This document shows positions 30,806-38,946 of a stretch of 64,000 nt of DNA, piece after piece. The notes under the pieces were generated by a model. The model worked only from the letters and a program-made list of their open reading frames with translations. It had not been told where the DNA came from and searched no databases. Numbering within the stretch: position 1 is the stretch's first letter; each line of letters starts with the position of its first letter. This stretch comes from an uncultured Cohaesibacter sp. (lineage in GTDB: Bacteria > Pseudomonadota > Alphaproteobacteria > Rhizobiales > Cohaesibacteraceae), in contig NZ_OY781091.1 of the NCBI RefSeq assembly GCF_963676275.1, positions 3,760,775 through 3,824,774 on the forward strand. The letters are read 5' to 3'. Both the position numbers and the translations under genes were made by a program.

Positions 30806-31260
30806 TTGCTCAGCCTCCATTCCTTGTCGCGGCTGGCGATGAACTGTTCCAGTGCCTCCTTCTTCTCAAGAGCCAATTCTCGTTCAATAAGGGGTTGATA
30901 TTTTTGATCGACAACAATCATGTTGGTATCTGTAAGCAGTTCGTTGAGCATCTCTGCGCTGCCCAGAATTCGGGCCAGAGCAAAGTAGCGGTAAGCAGAA
31001 ATGTTGTTGTTTTCCCGTGCCTCCGAGGTCCAGGCATCCATGCTGTCCCGGCTGATCTCTTCTCCGAGAAACTCAGATAGCTGAGCGGCAATGTCTTCTC
31101 GGCTTCTCCCATCCTCTTTGAAGGACTCGGCCAACACACGGCAGACCTTCCGGGCAAGCGATGAAGCGCGCACACGGGTTTCTTCAAAGCGGGGAGCTAC
31201 CTTGGGAGGCTCCCAACTGAGAAGATCGCCAGTCATTTTGTCGCCACGTGCTTTTGCCAT
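30802..31260 (-). CDS. Conserved early protein before transposase
   Basis: 152 residues and largely helical, with VRASSLARKVCRVLAESFKEDGRSREDIAAQLSEFLGEEISRDSMDAWTSEARE. This is an HTH-like region that could be DNA binding. Such proteins are frequent upstream of transposases in alphaproteobacterial Mu-like phages. Its function is not known to me. No strong ribosome site is visible. Confidence 0.55.
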   Translation of the reverse strand: MAKARGDKMTGDLLSWEPPKVAPRFEETRVRASSLARKVCRVLAESFKEDGRSREDIAAQLSEFLGEEISRDSMDAWTSEARENNNISAYRYFALARILGSAEMLNELLTDTNMIVVDQKYQPLIERELALEKKEALEQFIASRDKEWRLSK

Positions 31261-31275
31261 GAGGAAAGTGAACCT

Positions 31276-31515
31276 TCAGCGTTTCGGTTTAGGAGGTTTG
31301 CTTTTGGTTTGAGCGGCTTCGATGGAGCGAAGTTGAGCCACCAGATCCCCCAGCTCATGGGAGCCAGTCACTTCAAGATCGATCCTCAAGGAGGCTTTGC
31401 CGGAAAGGGACCAATTTTTGAGCTGGACCCGATCTCGTGCACTCCAAAACAGAGAGCGGAAATGCAGATCTTCCTGATTGCTTTCTGCTTCGCAATTTAT
31501 TGTTTCAGAGGTCAT
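31276..31515 (-). CDS. Small hypothetical early protein
   Basis: 79 residues. It has a mixed beta segment (FRSLFWSARDRVQLKNWSLSGKASLRIDLEV) and a lysine/proline-rich tail. No family recognised. Its start overlaps the next upstream gene by four bases, so it belongs to the early operon. Confidence 0.45.
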   Translation of the reverse strand: MTSETINCEAESNQEDLHFRSLFWSARDRVQLKNWSLSGKASLRIDLEVTGSHELGDLVAQLRSIEAAQTKSKPPKPKR

Positions 31516-31721
31516 TGACCTAGCCTCCGAAGGATTATCCAGCCGCTGAGTGACCAGCAGCTAAAAATCAAAATGCTCTGAAAAAGAACGAGAGATAAGA
31601 ACGCCATTAGGTCTCGGAAGGCATTCTCTGTTCCGGAATAGTCGAAGCAACGATAAAACCATTTGATACCGCGAGGTCCAGCATCAGTTCCGGCCTGAAA
31701 CACTGACAAAAACCGCTTCAT
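31512..31721 (-). CDS. Small single-pass membrane protein
   Basis: 69 residues with one hydrophobic segment (LMAFLSLVLFQSILIFSCWSL, about 38-58) and basic ends. No family recognised. It overlaps both neighbours by four bases, so it is translated with them. Confidence 0.45.
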   Translation of the reverse strand: MKRFLSVFQAGTDAGPRGIKWFYRCFDYSGTENAFRDLMAFLSLVLFQSILIFSCWSLSGWIILRRLGQ

Positions 31722-32020
31722 GCAGCGGCCTCATTGTCAGCCAGAGTTGTAACTTTTTGACTGGTGCAAGGACCGTGACGTCTGCTATCGTAAATGCGAT
31801 GAGACGTTGCTGATTTGGGGTAGCGATCAGGCCACAGCTCTTTTGCTGGAATACTAATGGCCCATGAAATGGCTTTCTCGCCAGTGGAATTGGGGCGATC
31901 CAGTGCGACGCTGATGTTGGTTCGGTGACAGCCGAACCGTTCACCGAGGGCGGTAAAGGTCCAGCCCTGTCTGTGAAGTTCGGCTTTGATGGCAAATTTG
32001 TCCCATTTACGCTTCGGCAT
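31718..32020 (-). CDS. ner: Ner-like transcriptional regulator
   Basis: 100 residues. The N-terminal 70 residues match the Ner/Nlp (SfsB) HTH family: FAIKAELHRQGWTFTALGERFGCHRTNISVALDRPN ... AISIPAKELWPDRYP. In Mu, Ner represses the early and repressor promoters when lytic growth begins. First gene of the early operon, with AGGAG six bases before the ATG. Confidence 0.85.
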   Translation of the reverse strand: MPKRKWDKFAIKAELHRQGWTFTALGERFGCHRTNISVALDRPNSTGEKAISWAISIPAKELWPDRYPKSATSHRIYDSRRHGPCTSQKVTTLADNEAAA

Positions 32021-32034
32021 AATGTCTCCTCGTG

Positions 32035-32066
32035 AAAAGCGGACTGCGGGAACAGGCCGCTTTTTT
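32035..32066. terminator. Hairpin in the early leader, T tracts on both sides
   Basis: GCGGACTG (32039-32046) pairs with CAGGCCGC (32053-32060) with one mismatch. On the + strand six T follow. On the - strand, only 15 bases before the ner start, four T follow. It could stop + strand transcripts and attenuate the early transcript. Confidence 0.55.
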
Positions 32067-32280
32067 CTGAACCATGCAGTTAGCTTTAGTGTCTGCCTGC
32101 TGTGATTAACGGATGTGGATACATTAGTTCGTATTTAGGAGCCAATCAACTCCAATTTACGAATTTCGAAGTTCATAAAACAGAACTGTGTTTCTTATTT
32201 GGATAATTATTTGTTCTTATTATGGAATTTAAAACTTCGAAAAAGGGGAAAACATCGAACTCTAATTCGGTCTTATTAAA
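32067..32280. promoter_or_regulatory. Early operator/promoter region between ner and repressor
   Basis: AT-rich control region. TTTCGAAGTT (32164-32173) and its inverted copy AACTTCGAAA (32233-32242) are perfect 10-mers about 60 bp apart. Similar TTCG-containing stretches lie nearby (ATTAGTTCGTA, CTAATTCGG). They are the best candidates for repressor or Ner operators, possibly with a DNA loop. Confidence 0.55.
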
Positions 32281-32940
32281 ATGAACTCCGAAATCGAAAA
32301 TAGCTTCAAATCACGTCTTGTTGAGTTGGTCGAGCGCTCCAACATGGAGCCATTTGCTTGGGCAAAAGCAGCAGGAATTCCTGGCGCTACATTCAACCGA
32401 ATTTGGAATGAAGGAACCATTCCCAAGTCAGAGCACTTAATTCGCATTTCGGAATTTGCTGACGTATCAATAGATTGGCTGCTGAAAGGAAAAGAGTTTA
32501 CGACAGGGAATAGTGCATTCATCGGCATTCCTCGTTACGATGCCTCTCTGTCTGCAGGAAATGGCTTCTGGAATATCGAAACAGCCAGTGTGCTAGATCA
32601 TATCCCATTTACAGCCGAGTTTCTAAGAAGGCGATTAGGGCGCAGTAATCCTGACGACTTGATTATTTTGACCGCAAATGGCGACAGCATGGAACCTCTG
32701 ATTGGCGATGCTGACCTAGTGATGGTCGACCGAAAGAAAAATGAACTGACTGATGGAATTTGCGCTTTTGTTCTCAATGGCATGGCAAGAGTGAAGCGTT
32801 TACGCCAAACCTTAAACGGCGATTTAGAGGTGATGAGCGAGAATCCGCTTTACGACAAGGAACTGCTGAAGAAAGAGGAACTGGCAAACTTCCAGCTAAT
32901 TGGCAAAGTCGTCTGGTGTGGCCACCATTTTGCTCGCTAG
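32281..32940 (+). CDS. Phage repressor, S24 peptidase type
   Basis: 219 residues. The N-terminal HTH (MEPFAWAKAAGIPGATFNRIWNEGTIPKSEHLIRISEFADVSIDWLL) recalls Mu-like Cro/CI repressors. Residues 78-219 are a LexA-like S24 domain with the catalytic serine in NGDSMEPLI (about S139) and the lysine in ARVKRL (about K176). Autocleavage after RecA activation would link induction to DNA damage, unlike Mu c. It is the only + strand gene of the core phage regulation. Confidence 0.9.
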   Translation: MNSEIENSFKSRLVELVERSNMEPFAWAKAAGIPGATFNRIWNEGTIPKSEHLIRISEFADVSIDWLLKGKEFTTGNSAFIGIPRYDASLSAGNGFWNIETASVLDHIPFTAEFLRRRLGRSNPDDLIILTANGDSMEPLIGDADLVMVDRKKNELTDGICAFVLNGMARVKRLRQTLNGDLEVMSENPLYDKELLKKEELANFQLIGKVVWCGHHFAR

Positions 32941-33110
32941 CTGAACATTTCCAACCGTCTGTGCAAAGAAAATGGTCCCTTTGTGTGCCGTTCGCTCATT
33001 CTTGTGCAAAGTCGAATTTTTCACAAATCTCAGAATACTCAAATAATTTCAACAGCCTGCTGTATTCTCGGCGGGCTTTTCTCTGTGCAATATGATAGGT
33101 CCCCCCACAG
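32941..33110. other. Probable transposable-phage end with repeated TGTGCAAAG boxes
   Basis: The segment after the repressor holds TGTGCAAAG at 32960-32968 and 33003-33011 and TGTGCAA at 33084-33090, all in the same orientation. Mu-like phages carry repeated transposase sites at the end next to the repressor. A CACA at 33107ff could be the terminal CA of the element. The far end lies outside the window, so the boundary cannot be confirmed. Confidence 0.4.
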
Positions 33111-33638
33111 CATGTAGGCGATCGCGCGGTTTTGTCTTTTTTTCATCGGCTTTTGCCATTTTCAAATAATGGCGAGCGATAGAGGCACCGAACAATACAA
33201 AACCATTATGCACTTATGCTTTGAAGCCAGATAAACTCATCCTCAAATTCATACTATGCGGACATTGTTGACCTTTTTTGCAACGCCGAAGTATTATGGC
33301 AACGGGTGCTCGACTTGCAAAACGGGCGGGAAGCAGTCATTGCCTGCAGGTACTAGAGCTTCTGTTCTTGTATAACTGGTATTTCACAATTGCATATTAT
33401 TACTGTTTCCTGCCGAAGTAAGGCTAAGTAGCGTTTCATCAGGTGCCAAGTATTAAGCATTGGTCCGATCAAGTCAGCACCAAGCAAGTGGTATTAGATG
33501 TAACCTCAGATATCAAACTTGGCCTCATGCGCAAAATGGGCATCTATACCCACGGAGGGAATTAGGGTGGGTAGAGTTGATGATATAGGAATTTTCGATC
33601 CACCAATTAGATAAATATTAAATTCATAAAAGATCATC
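33111..33638. other. Non-coding junction between prophage and host genes
   Basis: About 530 bases without a convincing ORF, RNA gene or repeat. Composition is mixed. It may hold remnants of a disrupted host locus or the promoter of the small membrane protein that follows. Confidence 0.4.
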
Positions 33639-33911
33639 ATGACTGAACATATTTTCAATGTGTACACAATTCACAAATATAGATATGCCTTATGGGTTGC
33701 AACAATATTGTATTTATATTTTGGGTGGTATCTATTTATTGTTGATTTAATCTCAAGAATTAGAGGTGGTTCATTTGAAGGAAGGGTCTTAAATTTCCCA
33801 TGGATCATAAAAAACGATTCAATTAATTTTATCGAGCAATCAATACTTGTTTTGATAATTTATTCTTTGAACTTTTTTGGTCTCGTATTTTGGTTTGGTT
33901 GTTACGTGTAA
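33639..33911 (+). CDS. Small AT-rich membrane protein, unknown
   Basis: 90 residues with two hydrophobic helices (YRYALWVATILYLYFGWYLFIVDLI at about 14-38; ILVLIIYSLNFFGLVFWFGCYV at the end) and a basic loop. No family recognised. Codon use is much more AT-rich than in the neighbours, which suggests recent transfer. No strong ribosome site is seen. Confidence 0.4.
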   Translation: MTEHIFNVYTIHKYRYALWVATILYLYFGWYLFIVDLISRIRGGSFEGRVLNFPWIIKNDSINFIEQSILVLIIYSLNFFGLVFWFGCYV

Positions 33912-34083
33912 ATTGTAGGGCAATGAAACTATAGGCGGTAAAGGCGGCATCGAGCAAAAACGCTGCGCCTTGTTCGAACGGCAGGAATGCATAATCGGTC
34001 TTGTTGCATTGACCTGCTCATGAATGCCCACAATGGACTCAAGACGAACAGTCGCAGCCCATAAAGACCATGTTTATATGCAC

Positions 34084-34118
34084 AAAAGAAAAATGGCTGT
34101 TTCGTTGAAACAGCCATT
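34084..34118 (-). terminator. Terminator of the fpr gene
   Basis: A perfect 12-bp stem AATGGCTGTTTC/GAAACAGCCATT with a 3-base loop is followed on the - strand by TTTTTCTTTT. It lies 44 bases after the fpr stop. Confidence 0.9.
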
Positions 34119-34161
34119 CCCATAAATCTGCCCCATGAATCTGATCATCCATGATGCCTGA

Positions 34162-34998
34162 TTAGTCTACGAATGCGCGCTCCACCACGAATGTTGCCGG
34201 ACGTGCATTTGATCCTTCTTCAAGGCCGAATTTTTCGAGAATGCTTTTTGTATCGTTAAGCATTGCCATCGAGCCGCAAATCATGCCCCGGTCTTCTTCC
34301 GGGTTGATGGGCGCAACGCCGAGATCTTCAAACAGCTTGCCCGACTCCATCAGATCCGTGATGCGTCCGGTTCGCGGGAAAGGTTCCCGCGTGATCGAGC
34401 TATAGTGAACAAGGCGATCTTTCGCGAATTCACCAACCAGCGGGTCACTTTTGCAAAGCGCGACCAGCTCTTCGCCATATTTCAATTCGTCGATATAGCG
34501 ACATGAATGGGTCAGGATGACCTGTTCGAATTTCTCATAGGTCTCCGGCTCCCGGATCAGGGAGGCAAAGGGAGCAATGCCGGTACCGGTTGAGAACATG
34601 TAAAGTCGCTTGCCCGGTATGAGCGCATCATTGACGAGCGTCCCCGTCGGCTTCTTGCGCATCAGGACCGTATCGCCAACCTTGATCCTCTGGAGATGCT
34701 CTGTCAGCGGACCGTTGGGAACCTTGATGGAATAAAATTCCACTTCTTCATCCCAGGAAGGACTGGCAATGGAATAGGCCCTGAAAATGGGGCGTTCAGC
34801 ATTGGGCAAGCCGATCATGACGAACTCGCCGGAACGGAAGCGGAAGCTCGCCGGACGGGTGATGCGGAACCTGAAGAGCCCGTCGGTATAATGCTGAACT
34901 TCGGTTACGGTCTGGGCGAACACATTTGCCGGGATCGGAAACGCCCATTTGTTGGCAGCGCTGGCGCTAGACTGAACCGCCAAACCTGGCTGAGTCAT
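34162..34998 (-). CDS. fpr: Ferredoxin/flavodoxin-NADP(+) reductase
   Basis: 278 residues. An FAD-binding barrel with RAYSIASPSWDEEVEF (about 75-90) precedes a Rossmann NADP domain with FSTGTGIAPFASLI. The protein ends in FVVERAFVD, the C-terminal signature of the bacterial Fpr type. It moves electrons between NADPH and ferredoxin, which here can feed the ferredoxin-type sulfite reductase upstream. A GAGGAGAATTCC ribosome site precedes the ATG. The gap to DUF934 is 97 bases, so it may also have its own promoter. Confidence 0.93.
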   Translation of the reverse strand: MTQPGLAVQSSASAANKWAFPIPANVFAQTVTEVQHYTDGLFRFRITRPASFRFRSGEFVMIGLPNAERPIFRAYSIASPSWDEEVEFYSIKVPNGPLTEHLQRIKVGDTVLMRKKPTGTLVNDALIPGKRLYMFSTGTGIAPFASLIREPETYEKFEQVILTHSCRYIDELKYGEELVALCKSDPLVGEFAKDRLVHYSSITREPFPRTGRITDLMESGKLFEDLGVAPINPEEDRGMICGSMAMLNDTKSILEKFGLEEGSNARPATFVVERAFVD

Positions 34999-35095
34999 GG
35001 AATTCTCCTCGTAAGATATTTCAGTCTGATAGCGCCACGTTGATCGGCGTCGCGCGGTTCATGTGATGTCCATCAGTCGCGATGGCCTCTGGTCC

Positions 35096-35641
35096 TCAGC
35101 CGACTTTGGCTTTGTGGCGCAGCCACGGGCGCAGCTGTCCGGCGGGAGGAGCCTCATCGCCTGCGACCGGCTGATAGTAACGGGTCATTTCCGGCCACTC
35201 GCCCCGAAGCAGGCCAGCTTTCACCTTTTCGCTGGTGACCAGAAAACTGGAAATCCCGCAGCGCACCAGCAGCGGCATCTGGTCCAGAATATAGTTGCCG
35301 ATGGCGCGTATCTCGCCGGTAAAGCCGAAGCGTTCGCGCAGCAGACGGGCCGTTGAAAAGCCGCGCCCGTCTCCAAAGCCGGGAAAGTCGATCGCCACGG
35401 CTTCGATATGGCCTAGATGCGGTGCCAATCGGTTCACATCATCATCGGCCCCGACAATCACGCCCAGAGAGGATGGCAGCGACGCGCCCTCTTCCAGCAG
35501 TGCCAGAGCATCAGCGAAGGTCAGAAAGGTCTTTTCATTGCGAGCAGGACTTTCTCCGGCCTCCGGCAAGATCCAGTCGTCTGCGATGAATGCTCCATCT
35601 TTCCAGAGCGATGACCGGGCATTTTCAGCATTGTTGCTCAT
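35096..35641 (-). CDS. DUF934 protein (sulfite-reduction associated)
   Basis: 181 residues from the ATG with CAGGAGAATGCC ahead (MSNNAENARSS). Family landmarks are LGVIVGADDDVNRLAPHLGHIEAVAIDFPGFGDGRGFSTARLLRERFGFTGEIRAIGNYILDQMPLL. DUF934 proteins nearly always follow cysH/cysI in proteobacteria and are assumed to help sulfite reduction. The reaction is not known. Confidence 0.88.
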   Translation of the reverse strand: MSNNAENARSSLWKDGAFIADDWILPEAGESPARNEKTFLTFADALALLEEGASLPSSLGVIVGADDDVNRLAPHLGHIEAVAIDFPGFGDGRGFSTARLLRERFGFTGEIRAIGNYILDQMPLLVRCGISSFLVTSEKVKAGLLRGEWPEMTRYYQPVAGDEAPPAGQLRPWLRHKAKVG

Positions 35642-35654
35642 GGCATTCTCCTGA

Positions 35655-36362
35655 TCAGATATGCAAACCACATTCGGTCTTGTCGGATCCTCTCCAACGA
35701 CCGGACCGACTGTCCTCGCCCTCGGAAACCGGGCTTGTGCAGGGCGCACAGCCGATCGAAACATATCCCTTTGGCACGAGCGGATGGCCCGGCAGCGAAT
35801 GAGACCGGATATAATCGGCAATGTCTGCCGCCCCCCAGTTGGCAAGGGGATTGACCTTGAGATGGTTGCCATCCAACTCGAGAATCCTCAGATGGGTCCG
35901 GTGTTCAGTCTGAAAGCGCTTGCGGCCGGTAATCCAGCCGACGCGGCTCACCAGCAGACTGGCAAGGGGAGCCGTCTTGCGCAAATTGCAGCAGGCATCG
36001 GGATCGGTGATCCAGAGCGCTCCATGGGGGTCATGCTCCTTAAGCAGCGCCTGATCGGGCGTAATCGAATGCAGATTATTCAGACCGAAATGCGCCTTCA
36101 GCTCATCGCGATATTCCAGGGTCAGAGCGAAATGCTTGCCCGTATCGATGAACAGAACCGGATAATTGGCATCGATCTGCGCGATCATGTTGAGCAGCAC
36201 GACCGAGTCCGCCCCGAAGGACGAAACAAGCGGCACTTCCCCGGCGGTTGCGTTGGATGCCAGCCATTCAAGGACCAGTTCCGGTCGAGCCCGCTCGAAT
36301 GTCGCATTGAGCGCCTCGACCTCTTGTGCACCGGGCAGCGTAAACTGCGTTCGTTTCAACAT
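35655..36362 (-). CDS. cysH: Phosphoadenylyl/adenylyl-sulfate reductase
   Basis: 235 residues. PP-loop motif SSFGADSVVLLNMI at about 45-58. It has the cysteine pairs of the 4Fe-4S APS-reductase class, DACCNLRK (about 128-135) and GCAPCTSPV, and the catalytic ECGLH at the C-terminus. The four cluster cysteines suggest use of APS as well as or instead of PAPS. It reduces activated sulfate to sulfite with thioredoxin. It follows cysI at nine bases. Confidence 0.92.
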   Translation of the reverse strand: MLKRTQFTLPGAQEVEALNATFERARPELVLEWLASNATAGEVPLVSSFGADSVVLLNMIAQIDANYPVLFIDTGKHFALTLEYRDELKAHFGLNNLHSITPDQALLKEHDPHGALWITDPDACCNLRKTAPLASLLVSRVGWITGRKRFQTEHRTHLRILELDGNHLKVNPLANWGAADIADYIRSHSLPGHPLVPKGYVSIGCAPCTSPVSEGEDSRSGRWRGSDKTECGLHI

Positions 36363-36371
36363 GCCCCCCCC

Positions 36372-38042
36372 CTATGCCGCCTGCTTGCCATTGGGATAAA
36401 GCGCGTCCTTGAATGGCTGAGGCCCGACCCGGCGATAGGCATTGATGAAACTCTCGTCCTTGTTCAGACGCAGACCCAGATAGGTATCGAGCACCAGTTC
36501 CACTGCATCAATCAGGTCCTCGGCGGCAAAGCCCCTGCCGAGAATGGTGCCGATGGAAGTATGTTCCCCGGCGTCACCACCAAGCGTCAGCTGGTAGAGT
36601 TCCTCGCCCTTCTTGTCGACGCCAAGAATGCCGATATGTCCGACATGGTGATGTCCGCAAGCGTTTATGCAGCCTGAAATATTCAGCGTAACCGGCCCGA
36701 TCTCCTGCTGTCTGGCCGGATCGCCAAGCCGGATTGAAATCGCCTGGGCAATCGGGATCGAACGGGCATTGGCCAGTGCGCAATAATCAAGACCCGGGCA
36801 GGCGATGATATCGGTGACAAGACCGACATTGGCCTCCGCAAGATCCGCCTTGACCAGAGCCTCATAGATGGTCAGCAAGTCACCTTTGGCGACATGAGGC
36901 AACACCAGATTCTGCTCATGGCTGACGCGGATTTCGTCATAGCCATAACGGCTTGCGAGATCGGCAACCAGATGCATCTGCTCGTCTGTTGCATCGCCCG
37001 GAACCCCGCCGACAGGTTTCAGCGAGATCGTGACACTCACATGGTCGTCCACCTTGTGGGCATGGATGTTGCGAGAGACCCAGCGCGAGAAGCCGGCATT
37101 CTTGGTGCGCAGCCGGGACAGCCTGTCAGCTCCCTCTTTGTCTGTGCGCAGCGCAGGCATTGCGAAATAGGCATTGATCCGCTCGATCTCGGCCTGAGGC
37201 ACATCCAGCAGGCTGGATCTGGAAAGCGCATATTCCTCGGCAATATCCGCCTGCAACTGCTCAAGTCCGGTTTCATGCACCAGTATCTTGATGCGGGCCT
37301 TATATTTGTTATCGCGGCGGCCATAGCGGTTATAGACCCGCAAGACGGCTTCCAGATAATTCAGAATATCCGCTTCGGCGACAGCCTCGGCCACCAGCTT
37401 GGCAATCATCGGGGTGCGCCCCTGCCCGCCGCCGATATAGACATCAAAACCAACCCCGCCATCTTTTGTCTCAACCAGCTGCAGCCCGATGTCATGCACC
37501 CGAATGGCTGCCCGATCCTTGCGGGCACCGTTGATGGCAATCTTGAACTTGCGCGGAAGGAACGAAAATTCCGGATGCAGACTGGACCATTGCCGGATGA
37601 TCTCGGCATAGACGCGCGGATCGGCAATCTCGTCATGGGCGGCGCCAGCGAAATGATCCGTAGTCACATTCCGGATGCAGTTGCCCGAGGTCTGGATTGC
37701 ATGCATATCCACTTCGGCCAGCTCGGCCAGAATATCCGGCGTGTCGGAAAGCGTCGGCCAGTTATACTGGACATTCTGGCGCGTGGTGAAATGGGCGTAG
37801 CCGCGATCATATTTTGTCGCAATATCGGCCAGCTTGTGCATCTGGTGGCTGTTCAGCGTGCCATAGGGAATGGCGGTGCGCAGCATATAGGCATGAAGCT
37901 GAAGATAGAGACCATTCATCAGCCGCAGCGGCTTGAATTCATCCTCGGTCAATTCGCCCGAGATCCGGCGACCAACCTGATTGCGGAACTGCTCGACCCG
38001 CTGGCGAACGAAAGCTGCGTCAAATTCATCATAGCGATACAT
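36372..38042 (-). CDS. cysI: Sulfite reductase, hemoprotein (ferredoxin/NirA type)
   Basis: 556 residues. Two nitrite/sulfite reductase halves are present. The siroheme/4Fe-4S ligands are seen as ACPGLDYCALAN (C-x5-C) and SGCINACGHHH (C-x3-C) in the second half. The N-terminal ferredoxin-like half has HFTTRQNVQYNWP and the GNCIRNVTTDHFAG substrate region. It reduces sulfite to sulfide. The upstream DUF2849 gene and downstream cysH make one operon. Confidence 0.92.
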   Translation of the reverse strand: MYRYDEFDAAFVRQRVEQFRNQVGRRISGELTEDEFKPLRLMNGLYLQLHAYMLRTAIPYGTLNSHQMHKLADIATKYDRGYAHFTTRQNVQYNWPTLSDTPDILAELAEVDMHAIQTSGNCIRNVTTDHFAGAAHDEIADPRVYAEIIRQWSSLHPEFSFLPRKFKIAINGARKDRAAIRVHDIGLQLVETKDGGVGFDVYIGGGQGRTPMIAKLVAEAVAEADILNYLEAVLRVYNRYGRRDNKYKARIKILVHETGLEQLQADIAEEYALSRSSLLDVPQAEIERINAYFAMPALRTDKEGADRLSRLRTKNAGFSRWVSRNIHAHKVDDHVSVTISLKPVGGVPGDATDEQMHLVADLASRYGYDEIRVSHEQNLVLPHVAKGDLLTIYEALVKADLAEANVGLVTDIIACPGLDYCALANARSIPIAQAISIRLGDPARQQEIGPVTLNISGCINACGHHHVGHIGILGVDKKGEELYQLTLGGDAGEHTSIGTILGRGFAAEDLIDAVELVLDTYLGLRLNKDESFINAYRRVGPQPFKDALYPNGKQAA

Positions 38043-38069
38043 GGTTGGCCTCCTTGCAAATCTGACTGG

Positions 38070-38369
38070 TCAGCTTGGCTTGCCGGTAAAGGATCGTTCG
38101 AGTTGGATACCTGCAAAGGGGTTGATGGTTGGACCGCCCACCCGGATCCGCTCGCGCAGGCGCAGTGGCTGCACGAGCCCTTCGTCATTGCAAGCGACGG
38201 GAATGACATCCAGATTGACGACCACGTCACCCAAACCCTCTGCGATCTCACGGGCACTCTGGTCGCTCTGGTAACGACGTGCCTGCTGGATGTCTTCCAC
38301 CCACGCCAACGCCGGAGCCAGAAAGACAACCCCGCCATCCAGCAATCTGTTACCGGTAATCACAAACAT
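38070..38369 (-). CDS. DUF2849 protein
   Basis: 99 residues from the ATG (MFVITGNRLLDGGVVFLAP), with GGAG seven bases upstream. The DUF2849 family is small, beta-rich and found next to cysI/cysG in alphaproteobacteria. Its partner is unknown. It opens the sulfite-reduction operon. Confidence 0.82.
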   Translation of the reverse strand: MFVITGNRLLDGGVVFLAPALAWVEDIQQARRYQSDQSAREIAEGLGDVVVNLDVIPVACNDEGLVQPLRLRERIRVGGPTINPFAGIQLERSFTGKPS

Positions 38370-38946
38370 CGCGCGCTCCAGCTTGAGACGCCCGCAGGAA
38401 GCTTTTCTCCTGCCGCGGCTCTTTGGTCCTGTATGATCTTGTCCAATTTGTAGAACCATCCAGACCGCGCGCCAATTGCCCCCCCTGAAAGTTCGCAAAA
38501 GCGATTTATGCGCGAAATCTTTCTTCGAAAAGCAAACCAATCCCGAGGCTGGCGAAATAAAATTATTTCAATTTGTGGCGCTTAAAGGAAACGGCTCCGC
38601 GACCGGAGCCGAAGCTCCAGATCGGCCTTAACTTCGATGTCTCAAGGGGATGTTCCGCATCCATCGAAAAGAGAAATTAATTTATTAAAACAGATACATA
38701 GAAATTTCAGACGGTTCGAAAAAATACGCTTGAAACGGGCAATTCAGCGCCCGTCCGGCAACAACATCCAGAGCCAGCGGCGAGGCGCACAGATTGTTTG
38801 ATAGCAAATTTCGGGTATAATTCGGATGTGACGTCAAACGGAAAACCAGTCGAACCGGCGGTGCCCATTTGCCTGTTCCAGAGCCGGTAAGCGGCTGCAC
38901 CAAGCGCCGATCACAACTCCAGTCCCCTGAACAGCGGAGATGCTGA
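38370..38946. promoter_or_regulatory. Divergent control region between sulfite operon and cysG
   Basis: About 580 bases without a supported gene. It holds a perfect 8-bp hairpin CGGCTCCG/CGGAGCCG (38592-38611, loop CGAC) without a T run. AT-rich stretches suit promoters for both directions. I see no recognised riboswitch. Confidence 0.5.

Noticed and set aside
36894-38453. 519-codon + strand frame
   Set aside because: Antisense to cysI and DUF2849; long only because of the base composition of the coding strand.
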